Program-made: the position numbers and the translations under genes
Source: a bacterium Ga0077546
GTDB taxonomy: Bacteria > Cyanobacteriota > Vampirovibrionia > Obscuribacterales > Obscuribacteraceae
NCBI GenBank assembly: GCA_001464165.1
Contig: LNEX01000330.1
Location: 1 to 14,368, forward strand
Reading direction: 5' to 3'
Length of the DNA stretch: 14,368 bases
Part shown: one piece after another, positions 1-6,463 of the stretch
How the letters are laid out: every line of letters starts with the position of its first letter
Position numbering within the stretch: position 1 is the stretch's first letter
Notes under the pieces: generated by a model
Seen by the model: the letters and a program-made list of their open reading frames with translations, nothing else
Database searches by the model: none
What the model was told of the DNA's origin: nothing

Positions 1-594
1 AGGCAGGGAGACTTGAAATTTGATGCCGCGTGGAACCACCGCTATTTCGCCCGGAGCTAGATCGATGGTACCAAATTCGGTGGCAAATTTTAGTTTGCCT
101 CTCTCTGGTACGATGAGAAAGTCGCCGTCGCTATTGTAGAAAAAACGATCATTCATATCGCTATTGGCGCAATATACATGAATGGCCGAGCCCCTTAAGC
201 TGGCTGAATCTCCGTTGCCAGCAATGGTTTTTATGCCATCGATAAAATCTACCTTCTCATACATTTCTGGCAGGGCAAAAGCATCCCAACGCAACTGATT
301 GGGCGAGGCCTCGATTTCGTTAAAAGGCCTGCTTCGAATTGATTGATTTGGTACGCGCACAAAGGGAGAATGCATAACTGAGGGTCTAATGCGATAGAGC
401 CAACTTCTGAAATTCTCGTGCCTGGCCATGACAAAGGAGCTACCGCTCAGTTGTTCGGCATAAAGTCCGAGGGGAGCCTTTTGGGGCGAATTTTGGCCGT
501 GAGGTACGGCTCCTTTTTCGGCTTCAGATATAAAGTGATTGCCGAAACCAGCTAAGTAGTTGTCGCATTCCGGCGAACGTTCTGGGAGCGTCAT
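1..594 (-). CDS. hmgA: Homogentisate 1,2-dioxygenase, N-terminal part (cut by left edge)
   Basis: Opens homogentisate to maleylacetoacetate with O2 and Fe(II), the ring-cleavage step of tyrosine/phenylalanine catabolism in the cytosol. Only 198 codons are inside the window; family members are about 430-450 residues. The translation carries the family's N-terminal hallmarks in order: YLAGFGNHF (residues 13-21), GQNSPQKAP (33-41), GLYAEQLSG (43-51) and RSWLYRIRPS (63-72). The visible end reads PRGIKFQVSLP, matching the cupin-fold stretch before the C-terminal catalytic domain. The Fe-binding His/Glu residues lie outside the window and cannot be checked. The ATG at 594 has an AAGGA ribosome binding site seven bases upstream. 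The gene follows a small TPR gene by 22 bases on the same strand, so the two are probably co-transcribed. The frame is open throughout, with no sign of decay. Confidence 0.96.
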   Translation of the reverse strand, partial: MTLPERSPECDNYLAGFGNHFISEAEKGAVPHGQNSPQKAPLGLYAEQLSGSSFVMARHENFRSWLYRIRPSVMHSPFVRVPNQSIRSRPFNEIEASPNQLRWDAFALPEMYEKVDFIDGIKTIAGNGDSASLRGSAIHVYCANSDMNDRFFYNSDGDFLIVPERGKLKFATEFGTIDLAPGEIAVVPRGIKFQVSLP

Positions 595-616
595 GAGTTG
601 ATCCTTACTGACTGAC

Positions 617-976
617 TTACTTTTTCATGAAGATAGCCCGAGCATGGCTATCCATTTTGGTTGCTTCCGCCTCTCTGCCAGCTGCTCTTAGCATTTTTGC
701 GTAGTTTTCGTAAATGCCAATCAGGTCGGTGTGAAGAGGTCCTAGGACTTTCTGTCTAACTTCTAGGGCTCGTTTATAGTTTTGTTCTGCTTCAGGATAT
801 TTGCCTTGGTTACGAAGGCAATTGGCTAGATTATTCAGGGAGTTAGCTAATTTGGGATCTTTAGCATCAAGTTTCTCTGCTTCGGCGATAGCACTGCGAA
901 ACAAATCCTCAGCTTCTTGGGGTTTGCCTTGATTCATGGCATTTTGAGCCATTAGGTTGTAACGTTCCCACATCAT
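617..976 (-). CDS. Small TPR-repeat protein upstream of hmgA
   Basis: A 120-residue protein made almost entirely of TPR helices. The pattern is W-x2-Y at the N-terminus, then NQGKPQEAEDLFRSAI, then SLNNLANCLRNQGKYPEAEQ, and a third helix pair ending AGREAEATKM. These are two to three kinesin-light-chain-style TPR units, normally a protein-protein interaction scaffold. There is no signal peptide or membrane segment, so it is probably cytosolic. The frame also permits a GTG start at 1018 (14 more residues), but no ribosome binding site precedes it. GAGGA at 981-985 lies four bases before the ATG at 976 and seven before the adjacent ATG at 973, so a start at one of these is favoured. The stop lies 22 bases before hmgA, suggesting an operon. 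Partner and function cannot be read from the sequence. Confidence 0.85.
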   Translation of the reverse strand: MMWERYNLMAQNAMNQGKPQEAEDLFRSAIAEAEKLDAKDPKLANSLNNLANCLRNQGKYPEAEQNYKRALEVRQKVLGPLHTDLIGIYENYAKMLRAAGREAEATKMDSHARAIFMKK

Positions 977-1018
977 TTTGTCCTCGCTAGACGTTGGACA
1001 ATAGTGTAGATCAATCAC

Positions 1019-1105
1019 GCTAAGATAAACTTAGTTAGTTACTTACTTACAAGTAGCTGAGAAGTAAACGTGTAAAAGGCGATCTCAAGAGATTAACGAC
1101 ATACG
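1019..1105. other. Divergent intergenic region with short repeats
   Basis: This 87-base gap separates the minus-strand TPR gene from the plus-strand LRR gene and must hold promoters for both. It contains five tandem TTAG/TTAC tetramers (1031-1050), an inverted repeat CTAAG-N5-CTTAG (1020-1034), and a perfect 12-base palindrome ATCTCAAGAGAT (1082-1093) that ends 12 bases before the LRR start. I see no convincing -35/-10 pair on either strand. Confidence 0.4.
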
Positions 1106-1921
1106 ATGAACGATAAACAACGAAAAAACCTCTGGCTTGGCGTAATGGCCATGGTGATGATAGGAATTTATCCACCATGGAAAGAGTTCGGTGCAGTTGA
1201 AAAGCCATCAGTTTTTGCTCCGATCAATCAGCCGCCAGCTCTGAGCGCCGGCGCCACTCGTCTTGACATTGATTTTTCTCGCCTCGGCATAGAATTACTT
1301 TTGGCTGCTGCAGTTACCGCAGGTTTGATTGTCACTGCTGGCGGCAGGCCTGATCCGCCATCATTTATTCCTGCTTCCAATAATATAGACACAGGTAGTA
1401 AAGCTGTGAAGACTACTAAAGTCGATTTACCGCGCGACTATTATTTGGGTGAACTCTTCGTTGAATCTGAAGACGATTCTGAATATTGGGAAGACTATTG
1501 TCAGGCTAAAGGCTCGATTGAATTACCTAAGGGTAAAAGGGTGCAACTAGAGTTGGCTAAAGACATTCGCGTCGACCTTTCGTTTTTAAGTGCATTTCCT
1601 TCTGATGCCATCTACTCTGTAGATGCCAGCGACGCCAAGGTTAGCGACGATGATTTGAGCAAATTGGGTGGGCTTGGTTCTATCCGAGAGTTAGATTTGT
1701 CCGGCACCACTATTGGTAGCACTGGTGTCGTCAATCTCAAATCGTTGGCAAAGTTAGAAAAACTCTGGCTTGATCGCACTTCTATTGACGAGCAATGTGT
1801 ACCTGCCTTAATTTCACTGAGTAAGCTCAAGAAGCTCTCGATCACCGGCACCAATTTAAACGAGTTGGCCTTAGAGACCTTGAAAAAAGATATGCCTAAC
1901 TGTGAGTTGATAGTTTCGTAG
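1106..1921 (+). CDS. Membrane-anchored leucine-rich-repeat protein
   Basis: A 271-residue protein of unknown specific function. A hydrophobic segment lies at about residues 9-24 after the basic N-terminus MNDKQRKN, and a second at about 58-79 (IELLLAAAVTAGLIVTAGG). Two membrane passes with the soluble C-terminus on the cytosolic side is the simplest topology by the positive-inside rule. Residues 100-165 form an acidic, non-repetitive linker domain. Residues 170-266 contain about four leucine-rich repeats of roughly 24 residues, e.g. IRELDLSGTTIG, LEKLWLDRTSID and LKKLSITGTNLN, with the LxxLxLxxT spacing of bacterial/RNase-inhibitor-like LRRs. Such domains bind proteins. The ATG at 1106 is the only reasonable start, but its ribosome binding site is weak (AAGAG). 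It is divergent from the TPR/hmgA pair and convergent with proC, so it is probably transcribed alone. Confidence 0.88.
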   Translation: MNDKQRKNLWLGVMAMVMIGIYPPWKEFGAVEKPSVFAPINQPPALSAGATRLDIDFSRLGIELLLAAAVTAGLIVTAGGRPDPPSFIPASNNIDTGSKAVKTTKVDLPRDYYLGELFVESEDDSEYWEDYCQAKGSIELPKGKRVQLELAKDIRVDLSFLSAFPSDAIYSVDASDAKVSDDDLSKLGGLGSIRELDLSGTTIGSTGVVNLKSLAKLEKLWLDRTSIDEQCVPALISLSKLKKLSITGTNLNELALETLKKDMPNCELIVS

Positions 1922-1947
1922 TTTAGTTATGTGTTCAATTTAGCTGT

Positions 1948-2781
1948 TTATTTATAGGTTTGAGTCTGGCTGTTGACTAGCTCTCGTGCTCGTTCTGCTG
2001 CTTTTACAACAGCTTTAATTAGAGTGACTCTTAGCTTGCCTTCTTCGAGCTCCATGAGACCATCTATGGTGCAGCCAGCTGGAGTGGTGACTGTGTCTTT
2101 GAGCATAGCTGGGTGAGCTTTTGAATCGAGCACCATTTTTGCGGCGCCAAACATTGTTTGTGCCGCTAGTAAAGTCGCCGTTTCGCGCGGAATGCCAAGC
2201 TTCACGCCAGCTTCGGCCAGTGATTCGACTACTACATATAGGTAAGCTGGGCCGCTGGCAGAAAGGGCAGTTACGGCATCCATTAATGATTCGTCAACAA
2301 AAACTGTCTCGCCCACACATTTGAAAATTGCTTCGGCTACGGCAATCTGTTCGGCGTTGGCGTGTATGCCCGCGCAGAGGCCAGCCATACCGGCATTAAT
2401 CACCGAAGGTGTATTGGGCATAGCCCGCACTACGGGTACCCCTTCGTTGAGACGTTCTTGCACAAACGATGAAGTGACTGAAGCCGCCACCGAAATTACT
2501 AATTGGTTTGGCGTAATTGTTTCTTTCAGTTCTTTTAGCACCCGGTCCATATTTTGTGGCTTTACTGCTAGCAAAATAATGTCTTTGCCCGCGACTGTTT
2601 CTATGTTGTTTTGCGAGACTTTAATGCCGAGTTTTTTCTCGACTCTCTCTACCGAGGTCATTTTGCCAACACTACCGGTGATATCTTCAACTGCCAGTGA
2701 GCTGTTTTTTAATAGGCCTGAAATTAAAGCTTCACCTAATTTGCCTACGCCCACAACAGCCAATGTCTTTTTTGCTAGCAT
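1948..2781 (-). CDS. proC: Pyrroline-5-carboxylate reductase
   Basis: Reduces 1-pyrroline-5-carboxylate to L-proline with NAD(P)H, the last step of proline synthesis, in the cytosol. The 277-residue product matches the usual family length. It has an N-terminal Rossmann dinucleotide motif GVGKLGEAL (residues 11-19, with Leu where Met is more common), VRAMPNTPS (118-126), SASGPAYLY (174-182) and the C-terminal P5CR signature around KDTVTTPAGCTIDGL (228-242). An in-frame ATG at 2844 would add 21 residues, but these would precede the conserved first beta strand and overlap the upstream gene by 50 bases. The ATG at 2781 is preferred, with CAGGT eight bases upstream, just downstream of the upstream gene's TAA at 2795-2797. 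That arrangement suggests co-transcription and possible translational coupling with the quinone oxidoreductase. Confidence 0.97.
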   Translation of the reverse strand: MLAKKTLAVVGVGKLGEALISGLLKNSSLAVEDITGSVGKMTSVERVEKKLGIKVSQNNIETVAGKDIILLAVKPQNMDRVLKELKETITPNQLVISVAASVTSSFVQERLNEGVPVVRAMPNTPSVINAGMAGLCAGIHANAEQIAVAEAIFKCVGETVFVDESLMDAVTALSASGPAYLYVVVESLAEAGVKLGIPRETATLLAAQTMFGAAKMVLDSKAHPAMLKDTVTTPAGCTIDGLMELEEGKLRVTLIKAVVKAAERARELVNSQTQTYK

Positions 2782-2794
2782 TTCTATTACCTGA

Positions 2795-3790
2795 TTATTT
2801 AGTTGTTGACAGTATGATTTTGCCGGTAGATTTTCTGCTCTCAAGCAATTCGTGAGCCTTGCTTGCTTGAGAAAGACTGATTACTTCTTCGATGTTTAGC
2901 TTGAGCCAGCCAACTTTGAGGGCGTGCAGCACATCAGTGGCTCTCATTAGTAGCTCATCTCTGTCGTTTAAATGATTGAAGAGGCTGCCACCAGATATGG
3001 TGATCGAGCGCTTTTGTAGAGAATTGGGCGCAATTGGTTCTGCCGGGCCACTGGCAGAGCCGAAAAGCACTACGTGGCCATGGCTTGCCACAGCTTCAAG
3101 CGAACCGGCAAAGGTCGATTTGCCCACGCCATCTATGACCATTTCACAACCTTTACCACCTGTAATTTTGGCAACTTCTGCAACAAAGTCAGCGCTGCTA
3201 TAGTCAATTACATGGTCAGCGCCGCAAGCTCTGGCAATGTCAGCTTTGGCACTAGTAGAAACAGTGCCAATCACTGTCGCCTTGAGATGCTTCAGCCACT
3301 GCACTAGTAGTTGACCCATGCCGCCAGCTGCCGCATGAACTAAGACCGTATCGGAGCCTTTTACTTTGCGAAAATCATTGATCAAATAATGGGCGGTCAT
3401 TCCTTGTAAAGGAAATGCTGCTCCCTCTTCAAATGATAGGTCGTCTGGCAGTGGAATTAGTTCGCTGGCTGTCACTAAGGAAGCTTCGGCGTAGGCCCCA
3501 AGAGTGCTGCTGTAAGCTACCCTGTCGCCGATTTTTACACAATCAACATTTTCGCCAATGGCTTCAACCACTCCCGCCCCTTCAAGGCCGGGGGTGTAAG
3601 GCAATGGCACGCTGTAGCGACCGATGCGTTGATATATGTCGATAAAGTTGACGCCACAAGCGGCAATTTTGACGAAAGCCTGACCAGGGCCTGGTGCCTT
3701 AATCTCAAGGTCTTGATACTTGAGAACTTCGGGACCGCCGTTTTCGCTGACTAAAATGCCCTTGACTTTGCTCGCTGTCATAACCACCAT
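2795..3790 (-). CDS. qor: NADPH:quinone oxidoreductase (zinc-free MDR family)
   Basis: A 331-residue member of the medium-chain dehydrogenase/reductase family, quinone reductase/zeta-crystallin branch. These enzymes reduce quinones or other activated carbonyls with NADPH in the cytosol. The GroES-like N-terminal domain includes GVNFIDIYQRIGRY (46-59) and PYTPGLEGAGVV (64-75). The Rossmann domain has VLVHAAAGGMGQLLVQW (149-165), the AxxGGxGQ signature typical of the quinone reductase branch. The structural-zinc cysteines and catalytic-zinc ligands of alcohol dehydrogenases are absent, as expected. True substrate cannot be inferred. ATG at 3790 is taken as the start; a second ATG three codons in (3781) is equally possible and neither has a strong ribosome binding site. 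It is first of a two-gene unit with proC and diverges from the GT-C gene. Confidence 0.96.
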   Translation of the reverse strand: MVVMTASKVKGILVSENGGPEVLKYQDLEIKAPGPGQAFVKIAACGVNFIDIYQRIGRYSVPLPYTPGLEGAGVVEAIGENVDCVKIGDRVAYSSTLGAYAEASLVTASELIPLPDDLSFEEGAAFPLQGMTAHYLINDFRKVKGSDTVLVHAAAGGMGQLLVQWLKHLKATVIGTVSTSAKADIARACGADHVIDYSSADFVAEVAKITGGKGCEMVIDGVGKSTFAGSLEAVASHGHVVLFGSASGPAEPIAPNSLQKRSITISGGSLFNHLNDRDELLMRATDVLHALKVGWLKLNIEEVISLSQASKAHELLESRKSTGKIILSTTK

Positions 3791-3814
3791 TTGTGTTAAT
3801 AAAGAGGACCATCT

Positions 3815-3843
3815 AAAGTAATAGTAAAAAGTTATGCATGCAA
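3815..3843 (-). promoter_or_regulatory. Candidate sigma70-type promoter for qor-proC
   Basis: Read on the minus strand, TTGCAT (3838-3843) and TACTTT (3815-3820) are separated by exactly 17 bases, 25 bases upstream of the qor ATG at 3790. Neither hexamer is perfect. The -35 overlaps an 8-base TGCATGCA palindrome (3835-3842). It is a plausible but unproven promoter. Confidence 0.35.
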
Positions 3844-3882
3844 TTTACGGTCTCAACAGTAGCATAAGAAAATCAAACACAA

Positions 3883-6402
3883 TTGAAAAACTCATTCGAT
3901 AAGTCTTTTGGCTTTGCCGCTGCCTTCTTAGCGCTGCTCATTACCATTGCTTTTGGTTATTGCTTGAGCGGTTATTTTCTGGCTGATGACACCTGGCAAG
4001 TGCAGTTTGCTTATCGTGTAATGCAGGGCGAGAGTCATCTACTGTTTGATAATTTTTTCAAGAGTTATTTGGGTGTGCCTTCCCTCGATTTTTATCGCCC
4101 CTTACTTGGTTTCACTTATTTAAGTGACTATCTAATTTTTGGTATAAACCCTTGGGGATACTACCTCACCAACCTTGTGTTGGCTTGGTTTGCTGCTCTC
4201 TTCTTTTTTATGTCGGTTCGCGCCTTAACTCGCGATTTTGGCTCTAGTCGCTCGTTCTGTTGCGCTCTATCTGCGGCAGTTTTGTTTGCGTCGTCACCAT
4301 TGCATTGCGAAGATATCTGCTGGATTTCTGGTCGAGCTGACTTATTGGCAGCTGTCTTTTACTTACCGGCCCTATATCTCGCTATTTTGAGCTGGCAAGC
4401 GACTGAGAAGGTGCAGTCCTTAAAACTTTACTGCTTGTCGCTGCTTCTGTATGTTCTTTCTCTGATGAGTAAAGAATCGGCTGTGGGGCTGCCTATTTTG
4501 GTAAGTGCCCTGCCTTTGATTTGTCGGTCCGGTGCTGCCGAGATCAAAAGCAAATTTAAGCATTGGCTAAAGTTTTCACTACCATTCTTTGTTTTGCTTC
4601 TGCCCTACTTTGTCATTCGAACAGTATCATTGGGTGACCCAATCGGTGGCTATAGCGGCGATATGGGTAAAGCCCTTTTGCCGTTGTTAATTTATCGCTG
4701 GGTTGATCCTATTACTCTTTGGCGATTGATTTTTCCGCTACCCAATTGCGTTTTTCCAGATCCAAATGTCTTCTATTTGCTTATTGAGTCTCTCTATGCT
4801 GCCATTTTGGGTCTCTTTATTGTGCGCCTGGCAACGCAGCGGATAAACTGGCGAGGGCTTTTGTTCGTTGCCATTATGACCATTCAGGCTTTGTTGCCAC
4901 TCTATGCTTTGTGGGGTCTCGATCAAGATCTTCATAATCAGCGAGTGTATTACTTTTTTACTCTCCCTATGGCTCTTTGCCTGCCTCTGATGGTATTTGC
5001 ACCAAAGGTTGAAGATAGAAAATCAGCGCAGTCAATGGTTCTATCGCACGGTGTTGAGTCGTTCCTCAATATTGCCATGGCTGCTGTTTTCTCTGCTCTT
5101 GCTCTGGTCTTTGCCTTTATTAGTTTTGCCGTTACTGCTAGTTGGGTTGACGGCGGGAGCCAGGTTCGAGCCTTGATGGCTCAATCAAGTAAGCTTGTTG
5201 AATCGCAGGAAAAGCCTGTAATTGTTCTAGGCATTCCAAAGAATCTTGCAGCGGCGCACATTTTGCTGTTTGGCCTTTGCTACAGAGAGCTGTTTGAGCC
5301 TCCATTTAGACCAAAATCGATATCTGACAGACTTTTGACTTTTCATAGTAGTGTTGCTGGCCCGGAAGAACCAATTAATAGCACGCGCTTTAAGCGACTC
5401 TTGGCTAGTAATGAAGCGGCTGGCCCCTTCGTTTGGTCTGCTAAAGACAAGAACTTCAAACTGGTTAAGTATGCTCCTGTGACCACTACTAACGAACTTG
5501 CAGCGCCACTTAACCTTGAGCTTGCTGAGCAAGCAAGGCTGGGAACTCTTTCTCCCCTTCCTGGGCAGAAAGCCCACTTGATGGCCTCTCAAAATGGGAA
5601 GGAGAAGGCTTTAGCTCTTACTGAAATAGAAAAATCGGGCGGTATTTTGATTGAGGACCTTAAGGTCAACCCCTTGGGGTCTGATTACCTGAGTTTTGAT
5701 GTTGCACTACAGCCTAGTTTTAAAGTTTATGCCGTATCCGCACAATTTGATGATCTTGCGCCCGGCATGCCTTTTGTCGGCGACCCGCAAATCGTACAAT
5801 TGATTTCTCTGCCGCCAGGAAAACCAGCACCGGATAAGAGTGATAGAGATGCTGATGGTCAGCTGAAGCTGCGATGGGCCCATATAAATATCCACGTTTC
5901 GCACTACTGGCGCTGGTATAGCATGGAGAAAATTCGCCGTATTAAGCTGGTATTTAGTGGGGCCAGTCATTTGGCAGTAAAGAATGTCCGCTTAGTTGAA
6001 GATGTCTATCTGATGCCGCGCTTGAGTGTCGAGAACCTTGAGCCTCGAGCCTCAGGCGATTATTTAGTCGGGCGTGAGCCTCTTAGGCTTAATTTCGATG
6101 CTTCAGGTATTCCTCGGGCTGCAAGGATGCAATTAGTCATTTCTCGTGTTAATGAATCGTTCGATAATTTTCTTGCATTTGACCAGAGGGCTGGTGATTC
6201 GGTCGAAGCTCAGCGTTTTGAGAGTGCTCATGCCCAAGGTTTGATTGAGCTGCCTGCGAGTTATCATCGAATCACGGGGTATTATGAAATCAAGGCCAGG
6301 GCTCTTGATATCTCGGGCCAACCGGCCGGTGACTGGTCGGATGTGATTACAATTTATCGACCGTCTGATAAGGGTCCTGCTGCTTATTACGCTCGAAATT
6401 GA
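3883..6402 (+). CDS. GT-C type membrane glycosyltransferase-like protein with large soluble C-terminal region
   Basis: An 839-residue polytopic membrane protein. The first half (about 10-420) has roughly ten hydrophobic helices. The loop after the first helix carries LADDTW (33-38), the acidic pair expected in GT-C glycosyltransferases. SPLHCEDICWISGRADLLAA (138-157), LMSKESAVGLP (194-204) and HNQRVYYFFTLP (351-362) resemble conserved stretches of the TMTC/DUF1736 O-mannosyltransferase-like group. Such enzymes transfer sugar from a lipid-linked donor on the outer face of the membrane. Residues 421-839 are soluble, lack a further clear helix, and look beta-rich (e.g. YLSFDVALQPSF, KIRRIKLVFSG, LRLNFDASG). 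The start is TTG at 3883: an in-frame stop lies at 3865-3867, the next ATG would delete the first helix, and no ribosome binding site is evident. Donor and acceptor are unknown. Confidence 0.9.
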   Translation: MKNSFDKSFGFAAAFLALLITIAFGYCLSGYFLADDTWQVQFAYRVMQGESHLLFDNFFKSYLGVPSLDFYRPLLGFTYLSDYLIFGINPWGYYLTNLVLAWFAALFFFMSVRALTRDFGSSRSFCCALSAAVLFASSPLHCEDICWISGRADLLAAVFYLPALYLAILSWQATEKVQSLKLYCLSLLLYVLSLMSKESAVGLPILVSALPLICRSGAAEIKSKFKHWLKFSLPFFVLLLPYFVIRTVSLGDPIGGYSGDMGKALLPLLIYRWVDPITLWRLIFPLPNCVFPDPNVFYLLIESLYAAILGLFIVRLATQRINWRGLLFVAIMTIQALLPLYALWGLDQDLHNQRVYYFFTLPMALCLPLMVFAPKVEDRKSAQSMVLSHGVESFLNIAMAAVFSALALVFAFISFAVTASWVDGGSQVRALMAQSSKLVESQEKPVIVLGIPKNLAAAHILLFGLCYRELFEPPFRPKSISDRLLTFHSSVAGPEEPINSTRFKRLLASNEAAGPFVWSAKDKNFKLVKYAPVTTTNELAAPLNLELAEQARLGTLSPLPGQKAHLMASQNGKEKALALTEIEKSGGILIEDLKVNPLGSDYLSFDVALQPSFKVYAVSAQFDDLAPGMPFVGDPQIVQLISLPPGKPAPDKSDRDADGQLKLRWAHINIHVSHYWRWYSMEKIRRIKLVFSGASHLAVKNVRLVEDVYLMPRLSVENLEPRASGDYLVGREPLRLNFDASGIPRAARMQLVISRVNESFDNFLAFDQRAGDSVEAQRFESAHAQGLIELPASYHRITGYYEIKARALDISGQPAGDWSDVITIYRPSDKGPAAYYARN

Positions 6403-6411
6403 GGGGCGATC

Positions 6412-6440
6412 TTGATCCTAGCTTCCAATTCATTGATAAT
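6412..6440 (+). promoter_or_regulatory. Candidate promoter ahead of the modular repeat protein gene
   Basis: TTGATC (6412-6417) and GATAAT (6435-6440) are separated by 17 bases in the 61-base gap after the GT-C gene. The predicted transcription start, near 6447, lies inside a 15-base palindrome. If used, this promoter would let the downstream two-gene unit be expressed independently of the GT-C gene. Confidence 0.35.
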
Positions 6441-6442
6441 CT

Positions 6443-6457
6443 TGACTAATCTAGTCA
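6443..6457. promoter_or_regulatory. 15-base perfect palindrome, operator-like
   Basis: TGACTA-ATC-TAGTCA is an inverted repeat with perfect 6-base arms and a 3-base centre, ending six bases before the GTG start at 6464. It overlaps the start site expected from the promoter candidate at 6412-6440, the usual place for a repressor to act. The arms are A/T-rich and there is no following T-run, so a terminator is unlikely. No regulator is identifiable. Confidence 0.35.
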
Positions 6458-6463
6458 TTAAAG

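Noticed and set aside
249..434. Open frame of 61 codons on the minus strand
   Set aside because: It lies wholly inside hmgA in another frame of the same strand, and the hmgA translation there has unmistakable family motifs.
1922..1947. Bidirectional terminator between the LRR gene and proC
   Set aside because: The 26-base gap has no convincing stem followed by a T-run on either strand.
2121..2794. Two plus-strand open frames opposite proC
   Set aside because: They are antisense to a clearly conserved enzyme and have no recognisable protein features.
2781..2844. N-terminal extension of proC to the ATG at 2844
   Set aside because: It would overlap the upstream gene by 50 bases and add 21 residues ahead of the conserved first strand; the ATG at 2781 has a ribosome binding site.
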